From: Gulosibacter sediminis
GTDB taxonomy: Bacteria > Actinomycetota > Actinomycetes > Actinomycetales > Microbacteriaceae
DNA: 64,000 nt
Direction: 5' to 3'
Assembly: GCF_023370115.1 (NCBI RefSeq)
Contig: NZ_CP097160.1
Span: 248,001-312,000 of the forward strand
Each line of letters opens with the position of its first letter. The stretch's first letter is position 1. The position numbers were made by a program, and so were the translations under genes. Of this stretch, positions 51,498-59,345 are shown in pieces. Under the pieces are notes generated by a model. That model ran no database searches. It saw nothing but the letters and a program-made list of their open reading frames with translations, and was not told the origin of the DNA.

Positions 51498-53114
51498 TTG
51501 GATCTGCGTGACTATGTGCGAGTGCTGCGCAAGCGCTGGCTCCTGATTGTCGCTTGCACGCTCCTGGGCGTGTTGATCGGCGGGGGCTTTTCGATGCTCG
51601 CGACACCCAAATACGAATCCACGACCCAGCTCTACGTCGCCGTGCGCACGAGCTCTGACCAGGGCGCGAGTGACCTCGTGCAGGGCACGACCTTCGCCCG
51701 CCAGGCCGTCGTCAGCTACGTCGATGTCGTCACGAGCGCCATCGTGCTCGACCAGGTTGCCACCGAGCTCGGGATCGACGGTGGCTCCGAAGTGCTTAAG
51801 CACGAGGTGCGGGCCGAGACCCCGACCGACTCCGTGCTCATCAACATCACCGCATCCGGCACCAACCCCGACGACGTCACCGAGCTCGCGAACACGACCG
51901 GCACGATCTTTGCCGAGACGGTCTCGACGCAGATCGAGATTCCGGATGCGACGGGCGTGAGCCGCGTGCAGATCATCACGATTCAGCCCGCGGTGGTGCC
52001 GGCGAGCCCGGTGACGCCGAACTACCCCATCAACATCGGGCTCGGCCTCGTGCTCGGCCTGCTCGTCGGCATCGCGCTCGCGGTGTTGCGGGAGATCAAT
52101 GACAACCGCGTGCACTCGCCGAAGGAGGTGCAGCGCATTACGATGGCGCCCGTGCTCGGCGGCATCAACCAAGACGCCGAGGCGAAGCAACGCCCGCTCA
52201 TCGTGCATGCCGAGCCGCGCAACCCGCGCGCCGAGCGCTACCGCTCACTGCGCACGAACCTCCAGTTCGTCACCCCCGACGAGGGCAGCAAAGTGTTCGT
52301 CGTCACGAGCGCGATGCCGGGCGAGGGTAAGTCGGTCACGACCGCGAACCTCGCGATTGCGCTCGCCGAGGCGGGCGCTCGCGTCGTGCTCGTCGACGGC
52401 GACCTGCGCAAGCCCCGCATCGCCGACTACATGGGCATCGAGGGCGCCGTCGGCCTCACCGATGTGCTCATCGGCAATGTCGAACTCGACGATGTCGTGC
52501 AGCCGTGGGGTCGCGCCGAGTTGCGGGTGCTGCCGGCGGGGCGCATCCCGCCCAACCCGAGCGAGTTGCTTGGTTCGGTCGCGATGAACAAGGTGCTCGC
52601 GGATCTCGCAGAGATTGCCGACTATGTGCTCATCGACTCGTCGCCGCTGTTGCTCGTGACGGATGCGGCGGTCGCGGCCCAGCACGCGAACGGCGTGATT
52701 CTCGTCGCGGCCTCGGGCTCGACACGTCGACAGGAGCTCGCCGGCGCCGTGCAGACCCTCGAGCGCGCGGGCAGCAAGCTGCTCGGCATCGTGCTCACGA
52801 AGGTGCCGCTCAAGGATGCGAGTTACGGCAGCTATGGCAGCTACGGGGTGACGCAGACCTACGGCGATCCGGCCGTCGTTGAGGCGGATCCGAGCGCGAG
52901 CGATGCCTCCGATGAGGAGCTGCTGCCGGGGCTGACGATTGGGCAGGCGGGCGGCGGATCGACGCGGGCCGCGCGGCCGGGGCGCGGGGCGACCGGCGCG
53001 ACCTCCGCATCCGGCGCGACCAGTGCATCCGCTTCAGCCGGCGCATCCTCCCCAGGCGCCGCATCCGCGAACCGACCCACCTCAGCGAAGGCCTCCGCCT
53101 CGACCGACAGATAG
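51498..53114 (+). CDS. Polysaccharide co-polymerase fused to bacterial tyrosine kinase (Wzz/CapB-like)
   Basis: 538 residues from TTG 51498 (AAAGG 8 nt upstream); the peptide then begins LDLRDYVRVLRKRW as in relatives. A GTG at 51450 would put the coding region across a -10-like TAGTGT. The Wzz domain lies between membrane helices at about 15-35 and 175-197. The kinase has Walker A AMPGEGKSVTTAN near 271, Walker A' VLVDGDLRKPR near 297 and Walker B VLIDSSP near 376. A tyrosine cluster (SYGSYGSYGVTQTYG, about 441-455) is the autophosphorylation site. The last 70 residues are Ala/Ser/Thr-rich low complexity. Controls chain length and export. Confidence 0.88.
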   Translation: MDLRDYVRVLRKRWLLIVACTLLGVLIGGGFSMLATPKYESTTQLYVAVRTSSDQGASDLVQGTTFARQAVVSYVDVVTSAIVLDQVATELGIDGGSEVLKHEVRAETPTDSVLINITASGTNPDDVTELANTTGTIFAETVSTQIEIPDATGVSRVQIITIQPAVVPASPVTPNYPINIGLGLVLGLLVGIALAVLREINDNRVHSPKEVQRITMAPVLGGINQDAEAKQRPLIVHAEPRNPRAERYRSLRTNLQFVTPDEGSKVFVVTSAMPGEGKSVTTANLAIALAEAGARVVLVDGDLRKPRIADYMGIEGAVGLTDVLIGNVELDDVVQPWGRAELRVLPAGRIPPNPSELLGSVAMNKVLADLAEIADYVLIDSSPLLLVTDAAVAAQHANGVILVAASGSTRRQELAGAVQTLERAGSKLLGIVLTKVPLKDASYGSYGSYGVTQTYGDPAVVEADPSASDASDEELLPGLTIGQAGGGSTRAARPGRGATGATSASGATSASASAGASSPGAASANRPTSAKASASTDR

Positions 53115-53125
53115 GAACCCCCGCT

Positions 53126-53719
53126 ATGACGGTGCGCATCCTCCCCGTGTGTACCGGCAATATCTGCCGATCGCCCATGGCCATGCAGCTGCTGCGCCTG
53201 CAGCTCGACCCGCAACAGTTTTCGCTCGCGAGCGCTGGCGTTGCCGCCGTTGAAGGTGCGCCGATGGACCCGGTGTCGCGGCTCATCGCCGAGCGCCTCG
53301 GGGTGCCGGATGCGGGGGAGCACGTTGCGCGGCAGCTCACACGGCACATGGTGGCCGAGGCCGACCTCGTGCTCGCGCTGACGCTCGAGCATCGCCGGCA
53401 GATTGTTGAGCTGCGGCCCGCCGCGGCGAAGTACACGTACACGCTGCGCGAGTTCGCGCGGATCGTCGACGAGGTGCCCGACGCCGAGTTCGCGGCCGTG
53501 GTCGCTGAGGCGAAGCAGCCCGTGCATGCTGCGCTCAAGGCGGTGGCGGCGCATCGCGGCATGCTGCCGCCGGCCGCGCCGTCGACGCTCGATGTGGTCG
53601 ACCCGTACGGTCGCTCGGCGCGGGTGCACGAGAGGGCGGCCGCCGAGGTTGCGCCCGCGGTGAATTCGATCGCCCGATTCTTCGCCCGCAGCGTTTCTGC
53701 CTTTACCCCCGAAAGTTGA
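53126..53719 (+). CDS. Low-molecular-weight protein-tyrosine phosphatase
   Basis: 197 residues. The P-loop CTGNICRS (residues 9-16) holds the catalytic cysteine and arginine, and VVDPYGRS near 156 is the aspartate loop. The family is usually about 150 residues; the extra length lies in a central insertion and the C-terminal helix (VHERAAAEVAPAVNSIARFF). It would dephosphorylate the tyrosine cluster of the preceding Wzz/kinase, completing the usual regulatory cycle. Separated by 11 bases from the kinase gene, so co-transcribed. A terminator follows. Confidence 0.92.
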   Translation: MTVRILPVCTGNICRSPMAMQLLRLQLDPQQFSLASAGVAAVEGAPMDPVSRLIAERLGVPDAGEHVARQLTRHMVAEADLVLALTLEHRRQIVELRPAAAKYTYTLREFARIVDEVPDAEFAAVVAEAKQPVHAALKAVAAHRGMLPPAAPSTLDVVDPYGRSARVHERAAAEVAPAVNSIARFFARSVSAFTPES

Positions 53720-53737
53720 CCCCGCGCGGGGTTTTCT
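53720..53737 (+). terminator. Rho-independent terminator after the phosphatase gene
   Basis: CCCCGCGCGGGG (53720-53731) is a self-complementary stem followed at once by TTTTCT. Confidence 0.7.
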
Positions 53738-53869
53738 GTCGCCCCTGCGCTGCGAAGTTGTCCCTCCTGGTTGCGGTCGCCCGTGGCTAGCGTGAAACGC
53801 GTGAGATGCCTGCCCGGGCATCGAATTTGCAATGTCTTTGCGCTGGTACTGGAAGGGTTCCGAATTCCA

Positions 53870-54985
53870 ATGAAGGTTTTGATTACCGGGGCGGCCGGAT
53901 TTATCGGCTTTCATACCTCGCGACGTTTTCTCGAGGCGGGGCACGAGGTTATCGGATATGACGGGTTCACCGAGTATTACGATCCCCAATTAAAAGCCCG
54001 CCGCGAAGAACTCCTGCTCGAATATCCCGGATATCGGGCGGTGCGGGGGATGCTCGAGGACTTCGAGCTGCTCTCGGGCATCGTCGCCGACGAGCGCCCC
54101 GAGATCGTGATCCACCTCGCCGCGCAGGCTGGCGTGCGCTACAGCATCGACAACCCGCGGGCCTATATCAGCGCGAACGTGCAGGGCACCTTCAACCTGC
54201 TCGAGGCGCTGCGCTACCACCCGCCCCGCCACCTGCTGCTCGCATCCACCTCGTCGATCTACGGGGCGAACACGGTGTTCCCATTCGCCGAGACGGCGCG
54301 CACCGCGTTCCCTGTGTCGCTCTACGCGGCGACGAAGGGCGCGACCGAGGCGATCAGCCACTCGTACGCGCACCTCTTCAGCATTCCAACGACGTGCTTC
54401 CGCTTCTTCACGGTGTACGGCCCATGGGGTCGGCCCGACATGGCGCTGTTCAAGTTCGTCGACCGCATCCAACGCGGTGAAGCGATCGACGTCTACGGCA
54501 ACGGCGAGATGTCGCGCGACTTCACGTTCATCGACGACCTCGTCGAGGGCATCGTGCGCCTCAGCGACAAGGTCCCCCAGGCCGGTGGCTTCGCGGATGC
54601 TGCGGGCGAGCTCGACTCGGTGTCGCCCGTGGCCGCGTGGCGCGTCGTGAACATCGCGGGCGGGCAGCCGATTCCGCTCATGCGCTTCATCACGGCGATC
54701 GAGGAGACGATGGGGCAGGTCGCGCGCAAGCGGATGCTGCCGATGCAGGCCGGCGACGTCGTCGACACGCTCGCCAGCCCAGCGCTGCTTGAGGCCCTCA
54801 CCGGCTTCAAGCCGGCGACGCCGATCGAGGCCGGCGTGAAGGCGTTCGTCGACTGGTACCTCGAATACCAGCCCGAGGCGACGCGCGAACTCGCCTCGGT
54901 GCATCCGCTCGAGCCCGCGCACGCCGAGACGGCGGCCCAGCCCGCGGCGTCGGCGGCCACGCGGGCGCTCGCGCAGCTCGCCTGA
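53870..54985 (+). CDS. NAD-dependent epimerase, probably UDP-glucuronate 4-epimerase
   Basis: 371 residues from ATG 53870 (GGAAGGG 13 nt upstream). The nucleotide motif GAAGFIGFH is at residues 7-15, GYDGFTEYYDPQLKARRE at about 30, HLAAQAGVRYSIDNPRAYISANVQGT near 87, the catalytic SSIYG, and YAATKGATE near 151. FFTVYGPWGRPDMALFKF is the hallmark of the UDP-glucuronate 4-epimerase group, giving UDP-galacturonate. This implies a uronic acid in the polysaccharide. The last 30 residues are an Ala-rich tail. The next gene starts after 2 bases. Confidence 0.87.
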   Translation: MKVLITGAAGFIGFHTSRRFLEAGHEVIGYDGFTEYYDPQLKARREELLLEYPGYRAVRGMLEDFELLSGIVADERPEIVIHLAAQAGVRYSIDNPRAYISANVQGTFNLLEALRYHPPRHLLLASTSSIYGANTVFPFAETARTAFPVSLYAATKGATEAISHSYAHLFSIPTTCFRFFTVYGPWGRPDMALFKFVDRIQRGEAIDVYGNGEMSRDFTFIDDLVEGIVRLSDKVPQAGGFADAAGELDSVSPVAAWRVVNIAGGQPIPLMRFITAIEETMGQVARKRMLPMQAGDVVDTLASPALLEALTGFKPATPIEAGVKAFVDWYLEYQPEATRELASVHPLEPAHAETAAQPAASAATRALAQLA

Positions 54986-54987
54986 GC

Positions 54988-55617
54988 GTGACTGCGCCGC
55001 CGGCGGTTTCGAGGGCGACCGGCCGACGACGCGCGGTTGTTCGGCTGCTGCGCATCGGCATCGCGGTGGTGCTGAGCTGCGCCCTCGCGTGGGTGGGGCT
55101 CGTGACGCTCAACGTCGCGTTCCCGAGCCACGGGGTGAAGGGGCGGTACGACGTGATCGTGTCGCTCGCGCCGGGGGAGTTTCGGCTGCCGACCGCGCTC
55201 GAGCTGTATTACTCGGGGCGCGTGGCCGAGAACCTCGCGATCTCGTGGATCGCCGAGGATGCGTCGCTCGGGGACGAGTTGTACCCGCGCATCGAGCTGC
55301 AGACGAACGTGTGCGCGAGCAACGTTGACCCCCACGTGCACTGTTTCGAGCCGACCGAAGACAGCACGCTCGGGGAGGCGCTCTCGCTGCGGCAGCTGCT
55401 GGAACAGTACGGCTGGACGAGCGTGCTCGTCGTGACCGACCGCACCCACGCGTTCCGCGCACGGTACGTGTTTGAACGCTGCCTGCCACACGGCACGACC
55501 GTTGATGTTGAGGTTGCGCCGACCCACTTGTCGCGCGAGGAGTGGGGCGAAGAACTCGTCTACGAGAACGCCGCGGTGATCAAGGCGATTGCCGAAACTG
55601 CTGTGAAGTGTGGGTAG
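54988..55617 (+). CDS. YdcF/SanA-like membrane-anchored protein, paralogue of 21493-22074
   Basis: 209 residues from GTG 54988. One N-terminal membrane helix (RIGIAVVLSCALAWVGLVTLNV) and an outside domain. KGRYDVIVSLAPGEFRLPTALELYYSGRVAENLAISW and VLVVTDRTHAFRARYVFERC align with the paralogue at 21493; the two central cysteines (NVCASN, HVHCFEP) are also kept, as is the C-terminal extended helix. Its location at the end of the exopolysaccharide operon links the family to envelope glycan synthesis. No enzymatic role is known. Confidence 0.7.
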   Translation: MTAPPAVSRATGRRRAVVRLLRIGIAVVLSCALAWVGLVTLNVAFPSHGVKGRYDVIVSLAPGEFRLPTALELYYSGRVAENLAISWIAEDASLGDELYPRIELQTNVCASNVDPHVHCFEPTEDSTLGEALSLRQLLEQYGWTSVLVVTDRTHAFRARYVFERCLPHGTTVDVEVAPTHLSREEWGEELVYENAAVIKAIAETAVKCG

Positions 55618-55648
55618 TTCGGTAGGCGGGTTGCGCGGGGTGCGCGCG

Positions 55649-55736
55649 GGCTGAGCCCGAGCATCCGGCGCGGTATATCGGGGTGCGGTAGGCCGAGCGT
55701 GCGAGGGATGCGCGTGGCTGAGCCCGAGCATCCGGC
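55649..55736. repeat. Pair of 21-bp direct repeats in the exopolysaccharide-MFS gap
   Basis: The 21 bases at 55649-55669 (GGCTGAGCCCGAGCATCCGG plus C) recur exactly at 55716-55736. The bases between them are also partly repeated, giving two degenerate units of about 67 bases. Confidence 0.7.
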
Positions 55737-55827
55737 CTGTCTTTCGGCGTCACCGCGACCGGGCCGATGCGCCGCCCGAGCCCCGAGAGGAGTAGCGTGC
55801 AAGGCGTACGCAACGACGAAGGGCAGC

Positions 55828-57126
55828 ATGGCGACCGAGACGAACGGCACCCAACCGCCCCTGTGGCGCATCCTCATCATCGCCCTGCTGCCGACCTTCA
55901 TTTACTCGGTCGGGCAGGGCGCGATTGTGCCGGTGATTCCGGCGGTCGCGACGTCGCTCGGCGCTGATCTCGGCTTCGCGGGGTTTATCGCGGGGTCGCT
56001 GCTCATCGGCCAGGCGGTCGGTAACCTGCCCGCCGGGGCCGTCGTGAGTCGCTTTGGCGAGCGGCGCGCGATGGTGTTTTCGGCGTTCGCGACGATCGTT
56101 GGCGCGCTGGTCTCGGTGTTCGCGGTGAATGCGTGGATGCTGCTCGTCGGCGTGCTCGTGCAGGGACTGATGACCGCGACGTTCGCGCTCGCGAGGCAGG
56201 CGTTCTTGAGCACGTATGTGCCGTTCCAGTACCGGGCGCGGTCGATGTCGACGCTCGGCGGGGTGTTCCGTTCGGGCATGTTCGTTGGACCGTTCATCGC
56301 GACATGGATGATCACCGCGACCGGCGACGCGCAGATGAACTTCTGGGTCTTCATCGTGTGCTCGGCGCTCGCGGCGATTGCCGTCGCGGTGTTGCCCGAC
56401 GTTGAGAAGGTGTCGAGCGCGTCGCGGGATTCGGCAGAGGTATATGACGCGGGTGGGGACGCGCCGACCGGGGCGATTCCCGTGGCGAAGGATGCTGGGG
56501 CCGGTTCGTCGCGCGGGCGCGAGTCGATCGCGCAGACATTCTGGCGGCGCGGCGATGTGTTGCTGCGGCTTGGCACCGGCGCGGGCATCCTGATGATGAT
56601 GCGCTCGGGCCGGCAGGTGTTGTTGCCGCTGTGGGGCCTGTCGATCGGGCTCGACGACGCGTTCACGACGTTGATCATCGGCATCGCGGGCGCCATCGAC
56701 TTCGCGCTGTTTTTCACGTCGGGGTGGATCATGGACCGCTTCGGTCGATCGGCCAGCGGCGTGCCCGCGTTGCTTGGCATGGGCCTCGGCTTCGCGGTGC
56801 TCGCGTTCACGCACGACCTGGATGCGTCGGCCGCGTGGTTCGTCGTGATCACGCTCTGGCTCGGGGTCGCGAACGGTGTGGGGTCGGGCATCGTCATGAC
56901 GCTCGCCGCCGACCTCGCCGACCGCGAGCATCCGGCGCCCTTCTTGGCCGCGTGGCGCACCGTCACCGATGGGGCGAGCTCGACCGTGCCGTTCGTCGTG
57001 GCGGGGCTGCACGCGTTTGTCGGGATCGCCGTGACCTCCGGATTCTTCGGCGTGCTCGGGCTGTTCGGGGCGTGGCTGTTGTGGCGGTATATCCCGAAGT
57101 ACATCCCGAAGCCGCGCTGGCGGTGA
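55828..57126 (+). CDS. MFS transporter
   Basis: 432 residues from ATG 55828 (AAGGGC upstream). Twelve membrane helices in two six-helix halves, separated by a cytoplasmic loop of about 60 residues (VSSASRDSAEVYDAGG ... RGRESIAQTFWRR). The loop between helices 2 and 3 is VVSRFGERRAMVFSA, a degenerate MFS motif A. Related proteins include multidrug and metabolite exporters, but no specificity feature is visible. Transcribed alone, and followed by repetitive palindromes. Confidence 0.85.
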   Translation: MATETNGTQPPLWRILIIALLPTFIYSVGQGAIVPVIPAVATSLGADLGFAGFIAGSLLIGQAVGNLPAGAVVSRFGERRAMVFSAFATIVGALVSVFAVNAWMLLVGVLVQGLMTATFALARQAFLSTYVPFQYRARSMSTLGGVFRSGMFVGPFIATWMITATGDAQMNFWVFIVCSALAAIAVAVLPDVEKVSSASRDSAEVYDAGGDAPTGAIPVAKDAGAGSSRGRESIAQTFWRRGDVLLRLGTGAGILMMMRSGRQVLLPLWGLSIGLDDAFTTLIIGIAGAIDFALFFTSGWIMDRFGRSASGVPALLGMGLGFAVLAFTHDLDASAAWFVVITLWLGVANGVGSGIVMTLAADLADREHPAPFLAAWRTVTDGASSTVPFVVAGLHAFVGIAVTSGFFGVLGLFGAWLLWRYIPKYIPKPRWR

Positions 57127-57201
57127 CTTGGGCAGGGCGCGCGCCGCGAGTGAGGCGCCCCGCGAGTGAGGCGCCTCCGCGAGCGGCGGGCACCCGCGTC
57201 G

Positions 57202-57310
57202 AGTGTCCCTGAGATCCCACTTTTCGCGCGATTTTTGGGATGTCGGGGACGCTAGACTGCCGAATCCGGCCCGACGCGACCCCGCGCATCCTCGTCGCCC
57301 TTGCCCTTGC
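57202..57310 (-). repeat. Palindromic intergenic element, copy A
   Basis: An imperfect palindrome at 57202-57253 (AGTGTCC outer ends, centre TTCGCGCGA) followed by a flank with the words GCATCCTCGTCGCC. Copy A is in reverse orientation relative to copies C and D, whose flanks read GGCGAGGATGCGCGG. Confidence 0.75.
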
Positions 57311-57322
57311 CCTGCCCGCGAC

Positions 57323-57378
57323 AGAGTGTCCTCGAGATCCCACTTTTCGCGAGATTTTTGGGACAACGGGGACACTCT
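57323..57378. repeat. Palindromic intergenic element, copy B (palindrome only)
   Basis: AGAGTGTCC at 57323 pairs with GGACACTCT ending at 57378; the central part has ATCCCACTTTTCGCGA as in the other copies. The flank seen in copies A, C and D is missing. Confidence 0.75.
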
Positions 57379-57407
57379 GCCGCGTGACTAAGCCGCTCCC
57401 GCGCCCC

Positions 57408-58361
57408 CTACTTCTTCCGCTTTGCGCGCACGCTGTGCGGCAGCCGGTCGAGGTAGTCGAGCAGCACGCCCTCGCGCATGGCCCAGGGCGACACGTCGAG
57501 GCGCTCGATCTCGAGCGCGCGCATCACCGAGAGCAGCACGGTGCCGCCGCCGACGATCTGAAAAGCGCGATCCTGGGTGATGCCCGGCAGCGCGTGCCGC
57601 GACTCCGACGGCAGCTTCGCGAGGCGCGGCAGCCAGTCCTCAAGCTGCCACCGGTACAAGAACGTCATCGCGTTGCCGCCCATACCCCCGCTCTGCGACC
57701 CGGCGAGCCGCGCGAGCGAACGAATCGTCTTCGACGACCCGACCACCTGATCGGGCTGGCGCAGCTCGGCGAACTTGCTCACCGCATCCGGCAGCACGTC
57801 GTCGATGTAGGTCTGCAGCTCCTCGAGCTCGGGTTCGGTGGGCGGATCATCGGTGAGGTAGGTCTTCGTCATGCGGCCGGCGCCGAGCGGCAGCGACATC
57901 GCAAACTCGGGCAGCTCATCGCTGCCGATCGCGAGTTCGAGCGACCCGCCGCCGATGTCGACGAGCTGAATGCGCCCGGCGTTCCAGCCGAACCAGCGGC
58001 GCACGGCGAGGAAAGTGACGCGCGCCTCGTCTTTGCCCGACATAACCTGCAGGTCGATGCCGCACTCCTTGCGGATGCGCTTGAGCAGCTTCGACCCATT
58101 CGTCGCGTCGCGCAGCGCGCTCGTTGCCATCGGCAGCAGCTCGTCGAGGTTCGCCGAGGCGATGTGCTCGGCCGCGGCGTGCATTGTCTGCATGATGTGC
58201 TCGACGCCCTCGTCCGAGATCGACCCGTCGGGCTCGAGGTACTTCATGAGCCGCAGCACCGACTTCGTTGAGGTCTTGTGCACGGGCCGGGCGCCAGGAT
58301 GCGCATCGACCACCAACAGGTGGACCGTGTTGGAACCGACATCGAGTACGCCCAGTCGCAT
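57408..58361 (-). CDS. Ppx/GppA phosphatase family protein (exopolyphosphatase-like)
   Basis: 317 residues from ATG 58361, supported by a TACACT -10 box 6-7 nt upstream on the minus strand. Residues 1-12 VLDVGSNTVHLL form the first phosphate-binding loop; LVDIGGGSLELA near 133 is the second, with the acidic residue in between (MATSALRDATNG). This short single-domain type is like the actinobacterial PPX1. It hydrolyses polyphosphate or the pppGpp gamma phosphate; the choice cannot be made from sequence. Divergent from the N-acetyltransferase gene. Confidence 0.88.
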   Translation of the reverse strand: MRLGVLDVGSNTVHLLVVDAHPGARPVHKTSTKSVLRLMKYLEPDGSISDEGVEHIMQTMHAAAEHIASANLDELLPMATSALRDATNGSKLLKRIRKECGIDLQVMSGKDEARVTFLAVRRWFGWNAGRIQLVDIGGGSLELAIGSDELPEFAMSLPLGAGRMTKTYLTDDPPTEPELEELQTYIDDVLPDAVSKFAELRQPDQVVGSSKTIRSLARLAGSQSGGMGGNAMTFLYRWQLEDWLPRLAKLPSESRHALPGITQDRAFQIVGGGTVLLSVMRALEIERLDVSPWAMREGVLLDYLDRLPHSVRAKRKK

Positions 58362-58367
58362 TCCCAC

Positions 58368-58373
58368 AGTGTA
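58368..58373 (-). promoter_or_regulatory. -10 box (TACACT) for leaderless ppx transcript
   Basis: TACACT on the minus strand ends 6 nt before ATG 58361. No ribosome binding site is present. Confidence 0.5.
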
Positions 58374-58406
58374 CGTGCGCCCGCCGCGTGCGCCCGACGC
58401 CCGAAC

Positions 58407-58412
58407 TACCAT
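58407..58412 (+). promoter_or_regulatory. -10 box (TACCAT) for leaderless acetyltransferase transcript
   Basis: TACCAT ends 6 nt before ATG 58419. Together with the minus-strand box 34 bases away it forms a compact divergent promoter. Confidence 0.45.
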
Positions 58413-58418
58413 GAAGGG

Positions 58419-58928
58419 ATGCAGAACTTGGTGGTGCGTCAAGCGCGCACGGATGACGTTGTCGCGATTCGCGACGTCTTGGAACCGATGATGGTCACCA
58501 ACCTCTTGCTGCGAAAAGACCTCGTCGTGCTTTACGAGGCTGTGCAGGAATTCCTGGTCGCCGAGCTTGACGGCAAGATCGTCGGCTGCGGCGCGCTGCA
58601 CGTGCTCTGGCGCGACCTGGGGGAGGTGCGCTCGATCGCCACCACCCCTGAGGTGCGCGGTATGGGCGTTGGTCACACGATGCTTGAGGGGCTGATTGAG
58701 CGCGCGCACGTGCTCGGGTTGACGCGCCTGTTCTGCCTCACGTTTGAGACGGAGTTCTTCGGGCGGCACGGCTTCGAGGCCGTGGGCGAGCACGTTGTCG
58801 ACCACGACGTATATAAGGAGATCCTCCACTCGCCCGACGCCGGAACCGCCGAGTTCCTCGACCTGCCCTGGGTCAAGCCGAACACCCTCGGCAACACCCG
58901 GATGCTGCTGGAGATGGCGCGGGCGTAA
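58419..58928 (+). CDS. Amino-acid N-acetyltransferase (short ArgA type)
   Basis: 169 residues, GNAT fold. VRQARTDDVVAIRDVLEPM opens the domain; EVRSIATTPEVRGMGVGHTMLEGL near 72 is the acetyl-CoA loop with the RGxG motif; LTRLFCLTFETEFFGRHGFEAVGE is the C-terminal substrate part. Length and these blocks resemble the mycobacterial short glutamate N-acetyltransferase that makes N-acetylglutamate for arginine synthesis. No other arginine gene is nearby, so the assignment rests on sequence pattern. Confidence 0.78.
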   Translation: MQNLVVRQARTDDVVAIRDVLEPMMVTNLLLRKDLVVLYEAVQEFLVAELDGKIVGCGALHVLWRDLGEVRSIATTPEVRGMGVGHTMLEGLIERAHVLGLTRLFCLTFETEFFGRHGFEAVGEHVVDHDVYKEILHSPDAGTAEFLDLPWVKPNTLGNTRMLLEMARA

Positions 58929-58961
58929 GCGGTTCGGGCTTGGGTCGGCTCGTTTAGTGGG

Positions 58962-59077
58962 CCCGGCAAGGGCGGCGAGGATGCGCGGGGTCGCGTTGGG
59001 TGCGCGGCAGCCGGCTTGCGCGGTCTAGTGTCCCCGACATCCCACTTTTCGCGCGAAAAGTGGGCTTTTAGGGACAC
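58962..59077 (+). repeat. Palindromic intergenic element, copy C
   Basis: Flank with GGCAAGGGCGGCGAGGATGC at 58965, then a palindrome 59027-59077 with an 18-base perfect core CCCACTTTTCGCGCGAAAAGTGGG centre (outer ends GTGTCCC / GGGACAC). In the same orientation as copy D directly after it. Confidence 0.75.
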
Positions 59078-59088
59078 ACGGCGAGAGC

Positions 59089-59203
59089 AGGCAAGGACGG
59101 CGATGCTGCGCGGGGTCGACCCGAGTGGGCAGCCGCCGGATTCCGCTGCCTAGTGTCCTCAACATCCCAAAAATCGCGCGAAAAGTGGGATTCCGGGGAC
59201 ACT
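59089..59203 (+). repeat. Palindromic intergenic element, copy D
   Basis: Flank starting AGGCAAGGACGGCGATGC near 59089, then a palindrome 59152-59203 with ends AGTGTCC and GGACACT and centre CGCGCGAAAAGTGGGAT. Directly follows copy C with about 12 bases between. Confidence 0.75.
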
Positions 59204-59345
59204 TTGCGGCGCGCGGCCAGGCACCCGGCTTCACCCGCACGACACCTGTAGTTCAGAATCCGGCTACCTGGGTCGTTACCGATTCGTTGCCGCGGCCCCA
59301 TACTCTCTCGAGCAGTTTCGTCTTTCTACTGTGAGGAATCTGTTC

